DNA of 17,699 nucleotides, taken from NCBI GenBank assembly GCA_964517135.1, contig CAZFBA010000058.1:1-17699 (forward strand). Reading direction: 5' to 3'. A model generated the notes under the pieces. It searched no databases and was not told the DNA's origin. It worked only from the letters and a program-made list of their open reading frames with translations. The stretch is from CAZFBA01 sp964517135 (lineage in GTDB: Bacteria; Cyanobacteriota; Vampirovibrionia; JBFMGH01). The position numbers were made by a program, and so were the translations under genes. Positions within the stretch are counted from its first letter, which is position 1. Each line of letters starts with the position of its first letter. Below are positions 14,336 through 17,699 of the stretch, in pieces.

Positions 14336-14518
14336 ATGTACCCTAACGATGATATTAATCAAATACAGAAAAAGTTTCGGGACAAAAAGCTCCTTCAGTG
14401 CGAGCTTGCAAAAAAGGCAGGCTGCACTGAGCAAGCCGTCAGTAGATGGTTCAAAGGGCTGCTGAATTCTGAAAATATCAGACTTCATTGCCAAAAAATG
14501 ATCGATGAAGTTACTTAA
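14336..14518 (+). CDS. Cro/YdaS-like small helix-turn-helix protein
   Basis: A 60-residue protein with an HTH at about residues 20-42 (ELAKKAGCTEQAVSRWFKGL), the pattern of Cro/YdaS-type phage regulators. The ATG is preceded only by an A-run with no Shine-Dalgarno. It is divergent from the repressor across a 39-base gap, as in a lambdoid immunity region, and would oppose the repressor to favour lytic genes. The genes that should follow in a working phage (cII, replication) are absent. Confidence 0.72.
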   Translation: MYPNDDINQIQKKFRDKKLLQCELAKKAGCTEQAVSRWFKGLLNSENIRLHCQKMIDEVT

Positions 14519-14577
14519 GTATAAATGCTTATTAACCTTTTTGTAATAAGTTATATGTGTAGTAAAAGTTTTTTATT

Positions 14578-14667
14578 ATGGCTGTTAATCGTAAAATAGA
14601 ATTGACCCAGATCGAATTATTAAAAAAGATGAGTGGTACCTGCTGGGTAAAGTTGTCAGAGTTATAA
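14578..14667 (+). CDS. Tiny ORF, doubtful
   Basis: A 29-codon frame (MAVNRKIELTQIELLKKMSG...) downstream of the Cro-like gene, with no ribosome site. It may be a relic. No function can be given. Confidence 0.15.
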   Translation: MAVNRKIELTQIELLKKMSGTCWVKLSEL

Positions 14668-14794
14668 CGGACTATTAGATGGAATTTTAGCCTTAATATT
14701 TATTTTTTTGAAATTTGGCATAAGGTTAAATTTAATAAAACAGGGCAGTTAAGTTCTAACTGATTTTTAAAATAGGTTGCAATAAATAAATGAA

Positions 14795-14833
14795 GCCTCT
14801 ATTCTAGAGTTGTCTAAAACCCAAAATAGAGGC
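14795..14833. repeat. 9-bp inverted repeat before the 14841 ORF
   Basis: GCCTCTATT (14795-14803) and AATAGAGGC (14825-14833) pair perfectly around a 21-base loop, ending 7 bases before the ATG at 14841. It could be a translational control hairpin, an operator, or an IS-type end. Confidence 0.6.
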
Positions 14834-14840
14834 CAGTATT

Positions 14841-15051
14841 ATGTTACTAGCAACATACCTTTTTTATCAAGAAAATCCTGACTTTCGGTAAATTTCAATC
14901 TTCAGAAATCCCCAAAAGAGTTTACAACGAATTACTGAAAGAATTTACAAACATCAAGAACAAAGACGTGATTGTAATTCCTGAATTCATATGCAAATTC
15001 TGCAAAAAAGACTGGAATATAAATGGTTTCAGTTTATATTATAATGTATAA
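14841..15051 (+). pseudogene. Frameshifted small ORF with CxxC motif
   Basis: ATG 14841 opens MLLATYLF... and stops after 16 codons. An overlapping frame (14851-15051) carries ILTFGKFQSSEIPKRVYNEL, then VIVIPEFICKFCKKDWNING, and a stop. Reading the T6 run at about 14860-14865 as five T joins both into one protein of about 70 residues with a C-K-F-C pair. I do not recognise it; a decayed transposase or phage gene is possible. The remaining gap 14668-14794 shows no gene. Confidence 0.35.
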
Positions 15052-15058
15052 ATAAAAA

Positions 15059-16201
15059 TCAGTTTTGAAAACCCAGAAATTCTCTGAAATCTTCGCCTAT
15101 GGTAGCCCTGAGATATTCTTCATCAAAGGGATTAAGTTCAATTTCTTCTTCCGGGCTTATTAAATGTTGGTGGACTGTTTCGTATTTATCCACATAAAGA
15201 GGGTCTCCCCAGTCTTTATCAACTTTGCTGCCTGCAATTAATTCTTTAACATAAGGCCCACCTTTATTATGGGCATTAGCTAGTAGTCCATGGTCGTCAT
15301 AACCAAGATTATAACCTTCATGATAGGTTTTACCTTTGTAGGTATAGGTTCCTCTGCCTGCCAGTATATTATGATACTTTATCACAGCCTGGTTTTGTAT
15401 TTCCGGGTCTGTAACATCCTTTTTGCCTGTGTACATACCGGCAATATATTTTGTTACACCATAAAGGTCTTCTAAATTCCATTTACCTTCAATAAAAGAT
15501 ATACCGGCAAAGTGTTCTTTTGGCAGGCCTGTTTTTATTGCAGCATTAATAAAATGAGCCGATGCTTCAAGAATCTCCATTGGGGTACGGTTATATTTGT
15601 CTTTTACAACATCTACAACCGGGCCATACTGGGCTCTGAGATTTTCCATTAATTTTCTATCGGTATATTCTGGCATTTCGTTAAAAAGATCCATTGCTTT
15701 TCTTGTTGTATCAGCAATTTTTTCTAAAAATGTTCTGTCTGATTCAGGCCTGGATAAACTATCACCTTCTTCTGGCTTTTCTTTTTCAGGGTTAATTTTG
15801 TCTTCAAGAGAATTAAGTTTATCTGATAAGGTATCAATAGCCAGTTCTGCAAGATATTTATGTGCCTCAAAGAGCGATCCTATTGTTGGTTGAGATTTTT
15901 TTGATGTATCTAAATCTGACGGAGTGCCTGAACTATCGGGGTTTGTTGATCCAGTTGGAGGAGAGCTGATAGTAACTTCTTCTCTTCTGCCAGTACTATA
16001 GTCAACATAAGTTGTGGTTGTTGACCCTGAAGATCCTCCAGAATTAATATCACCGTGGTTTGTCGGGTCATCAGACCGGGAGCTTACCCCTGTATTATTG
16101 CCGGTATTCCCACGGGTTCTATCTGATGCACTACCATTATTCTCGTTTGACGGCTTGCTTGGTGTTGATGGTCTATCCGGTGCGCCTGATAAAGCTACCA
16201 T
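15059..16201 (-). CDS. Effector-like protein with shared N-terminal module; possible lysozyme-like C-terminus
   Basis: A 380-residue protein in three parts. Residues 1-79 are disordered, rich in S, G, T, N and D, without a Sec signal, and almost identical to the start of the 16325 protein. Residues 80-175 are a linker with a charged helical segment (LSDKLNSLEDKINPEKEKPE). Residues 205-345 form a folded domain: INAAIKTGLPKEHFAGISFI, then EGKWN (E238), KYHNIL, and GLLANAHNKGGPYVKELIAG. The order 'hydrophobic helix, Glu near a W-N, then A-x-x-x-N-x-G-x-x-V' recalls lytic-transglycosylase/lysozyme folds, but I cannot confirm it. AGGAG (16209-16213, CTCCT on the plus strand) is 7 bases before the ATG. 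No immunity-type gene is adjacent. Confidence 0.82.
   Translation of the reverse strand: MVALSGAPDRPSTPSKPSNENNGSASDRTRGNTGNNTGVSSRSDDPTNHGDINSGGSSGSTTTTYVDYSTGRREEVTISSPPTGSTNPDSSGTPSDLDTSKKSQPTIGSLFEAHKYLAELAIDTLSDKLNSLEDKINPEKEKPEEGDSLSRPESDRTFLEKIADTTRKAMDLFNEMPEYTDRKLMENLRAQYGPVVDVVKDKYNRTPMEILEASAHFINAAIKTGLPKEHFAGISFIEGKWNLEDLYGVTKYIAGMYTGKKDVTDPEIQNQAVIKYHNILAGRGTYTYKGKTYHEGYNLGYDDHGLLANAHNKGGPYVKELIAGSKVDKDWGDPLYVDKYETVHQHLISPEEEIELNPFDEEYLRATIGEDFREFLGFQN
15967..16191. repeat. 225-bp identical 5' module, copy 1
   Basis: By eye every base of 15967-16191 matches 17443-17667 (offset 1476). This covers codons about 5-78 of both minus-strand genes. The next two bases on the start-codon side differ, and on the other side similarity stops at once. 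Confidence 0.93.
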
Positions 16202-16243
16202 TGGTTAACTCCTTTCCCCTGTGTGATTTCTATTTATTTGCTA

Positions 16244-16310
16244 TTGACAAATATACTATGCATAAAAATATAATATCCATATGCATAGTAGCAAAAGGTT
16301 TATATTTGTC
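16244..16310. promoter_or_regulatory. Dyad-symmetric promoter region of the 15059 gene
   Basis: TACTATGCATA (16254-16264) and TATGCATAGTA (16280-16290) form an 11-bp inverted repeat; outside it GACAAATATA (16246-16255) and TATATTTGTC (16301-16310) form another. On the minus strand TTGCTA (16294-16289) and TATATT (16272-16267) at 16 bases are a plausible promoter overlapping the inner arms. On the plus strand TTGACA (16244-16249) and TATAAT (16269-16274) are 19 apart. A regulator probably binds here. Confidence 0.55.
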
Positions 16311-16324
16311 TATAGATCAAGCAG

Positions 16325-17677
16325 TTATTTGATCATACGTATAATGTTTTGCGTGCTAGGGCAATTGCCCTGAGCTTCTTTTGGATAATGACTGTAAAAA
16401 CGCTGAACTACCTGCATATAAATTTGAGTAGGACTTTGAGGGCTTGTTCTGCTGAGTTCCTGACAAACCATGCTTTCACATGGTGCATCAGGGTAAAGCT
16501 CCATAACCCTGCGCTCTGCAGTAAATGCAGCTACTTCATTTCCCTGCCATGCCTGCCTGCCACAGCCTGGATATGCGGCTTCTACAGCAGCATGTGTTAG
16601 CTCATGGGCTATTGTTAAGATGTTATTACTTGCAATAATAACCTGTCCATCTCTGTATTGGCCACCAATGCCCGGTGGTAATGATTCGGGGTCAACAATT
16701 ATAGGGACGCTATATAATGTCTGAGCTATATGTGGTTCGACGATATTAAGTCTTACAAGAGCATCAATCGCTATATTTCTTAGTTCTTCAACAGATTTAT
16801 TTTGCCATCCATTTCTTCCCTGTTGATTGGGTAAAATACCAGCTTGCTCAAGCATTTCAACAGAAGGTGTTTCACCATTCTGAACAGCCTGTCTGCAAGC
16901 TTCCTGGAGTATTTGCTCTTTAACAGACTGGTTTGCATTTTCTGCTATTATTTTTTGCTTATCTTCTGGTGTTGCATTTAACAGAGCTTTTTCTTGTTCG
17001 GTAAGTTCTATACCAAGTTCTTGACGCTCCTTTATATCAGCAAGAATTTGATCCATATTTTCCTGTGCTTCTTTAGCAGCTTTTTCTTTTTGTGCAGCAA
17101 GATCAGTACCTTTATTTGCAAGTGATTGAATAGCTTTATTCAGGCTATCAGTAGATAATCCGAGTTCTTTGAGTCTTTCAATATCTTCAGGGTTTGCTTT
17201 AGTAAGGTCTTTTAAACCAAGTGCTTTTTCTATTTGAGATTCTACTTTTTCTTCCTGTATAAGTTGAGAAGTAGAAACTTCACCATTTAAGTAACGTCTG
17301 GTTTGATTGGCTGACATTTCTTTTATACCAAGGCCAGCTTTGTTATAAGCTTCAATAGCCATATCATATTTGACCATCCAGGAGTCTTTATAGTCATTGT
17401 TACCTGTTGATCCTGCTGGTGTTGTATTTGATGTATCTGTTGTGATAGTAACTTCTTCTCTTCTGCCAGTACTATAGTCAACATAAGTTGTGGTTGTTGA
17501 CCCTGAAGATCCTCCAGAATTAATATCACCGTGGTTTGTCGGGTCATCAGACCGGGAGCTTACCCCTGTATTATTGCCGGTATTCCCACGGGTTCTATCT
17601 GATGCACTACCATTATTCTCGTTTGACGGCTTGCTTGGTGTTGATGGTCTATCCGGTGCGCCTGATATTGCTACCAT
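16325..17677 (-). CDS. Effector-like protein with shared N-terminal module and HELTH zinc-metallopeptidase domain
   Basis: A 450-residue protein. Residues 1-78 are the same disordered S/G/T/N-rich module as in the 15059 protein, without a Sec signal. Residues 95-300 are mostly charged helix, coiled-coil-like around 185-260 (DLAAQKEKAAKEAQENMDQI). The C-terminus is a zincin: IAHELTHAAVEAA with H358, E359 and H362, and NEVAAFTAERR with E381 as probable third ligand, a gluzincin arrangement. Cys at 372, 400, 405 and 439 may form disulfides. The ribosome site GGGGGAAG is poorer than that of the other gene. A stem GATCAA/TTGATC (16315-16334) straddles the stop. It is likely a secreted protease effector or toxin; the secretion route is not visible. 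Confidence 0.88.
   Translation of the reverse strand: MVAISGAPDRPSTPSKPSNENNGSASDRTRGNTGNNTGVSSRSDDPTNHGDINSGGSSGSTTTTYVDYSTGRREEVTITTDTSNTTPAGSTGNNDYKDSWMVKYDMAIEAYNKAGLGIKEMSANQTRRYLNGEVSTSQLIQEEKVESQIEKALGLKDLTKANPEDIERLKELGLSTDSLNKAIQSLANKGTDLAAQKEKAAKEAQENMDQILADIKERQELGIELTEQEKALLNATPEDKQKIIAENANQSVKEQILQEACRQAVQNGETPSVEMLEQAGILPNQQGRNGWQNKSVEELRNIAIDALVRLNIVEPHIAQTLYSVPIIVDPESLPPGIGGQYRDGQVIIASNNILTIAHELTHAAVEAAYPGCGRQAWQGNEVAAFTAERRVMELYPDAPCESMVCQELSRTSPQSPTQIYMQVVQRFYSHYPKEAQGNCPSTQNIIRMIK
17443..17667. repeat. 225-bp identical 5' module, copy 2
   Basis: Matches 15967-16191. It encodes the N-terminal module of the metallopeptidase protein. Upstream of the start codon the two genes are only loosely alike (a CCCCTG element near the ribosome site). 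Confidence 0.93.
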
Positions 17678-17699
17678 AAATACTTCCCCCTGTTATTTG

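Noticed and set aside
1..17699. CRISPR array or tRNA/rRNA genes
   Set aside because: No regularly spaced short repeats and no cloverleaf or rRNA-like sequence were seen on either strand.

Overview
The window is AT-rich, gene-sparse DNA from a Gram-negative bacterium. The evidence for this is Sec signal peptides, a periplasmic DUF1007 protein, an FHA-like adhesin and HigBA modules close to the proteobacterial type. I cannot name the organism. The many broken genes, IS scars and phage fragments suggest a host-associated lineage with ongoing decay. The two similarly tagged secreted-effector-like proteins at the right end fit that picture.

Layout. 1-687: first higBA toxin-antitoxin module, divergent from the 5' end of a phage tail tape-measure-like gene that runs off the left edge. 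733-1146: a protein of homing-endonuclease-associated repeats. 1199-2228 (minus): a Dph6-type ATP-pyrophosphatase followed by a decayed class II glutamine amidotransferase. 2428-4611: a DUF1007/NicO nickel-cobalt export pair (minus) bracketed by two IS3-family 3'-end remnants in the same orientation. 4612-4869: a GC-rich hairpin-bearing block. 4958-7025: pepT and an unknown gene, probably one operon. 7199-8788: an adhesin reading frame with no start codon. 8888-9385: an unknown small protein. 9363-10248: a second higBA embedded between remnants of phage tail genes. 10425-11573: a TMEM43-family membrane protein. 11627-12266 (minus): phage capsid-region relics. 12336-12806: msrA. 12820-14518: matrixin-like protease, a hidden RHH/AT-hook regulator, a secreted Cys-rich protein, and a cI/cro-type divergent switch. 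14519-15058: inverted repeat and a frameshifted small ORF. 15059-17677 (minus): two large proteins that share a 225-bp identical 5' module but have unrelated C-termini. One C-terminus is a HELTH zinc-metallopeptidase and the other may be lysozyme-like.

How the parts fit. Much of the window is shaped by mobile DNA: at least one tailed-phage remnant (tail, capsid and lysogeny parts in separate pieces), IS3 scars, and a duplicated phage-tail/higBA junction. The housekeeping elements (pepT, msrA, Ni/Co export, Dph6-like) sit between these. The most interesting system is the pair of effector-like genes with an exchangeable, disordered, Ser/Thr/Gly/Asn-rich N-terminus and different C-terminal domains. 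They have no visible immunity gene and a dyad-symmetric promoter region.

Several genes were found only by reading past conventional ORF limits. These are the amidotransferase pseudogene, the RHH/AT-hook gene, the tape-measure starts, the adhesin N-terminal extension, the capsid with an in-frame stop, and the full repressor N-terminus. Three of the breaks lie at homopolymer runs, so some may be sequencing indels.
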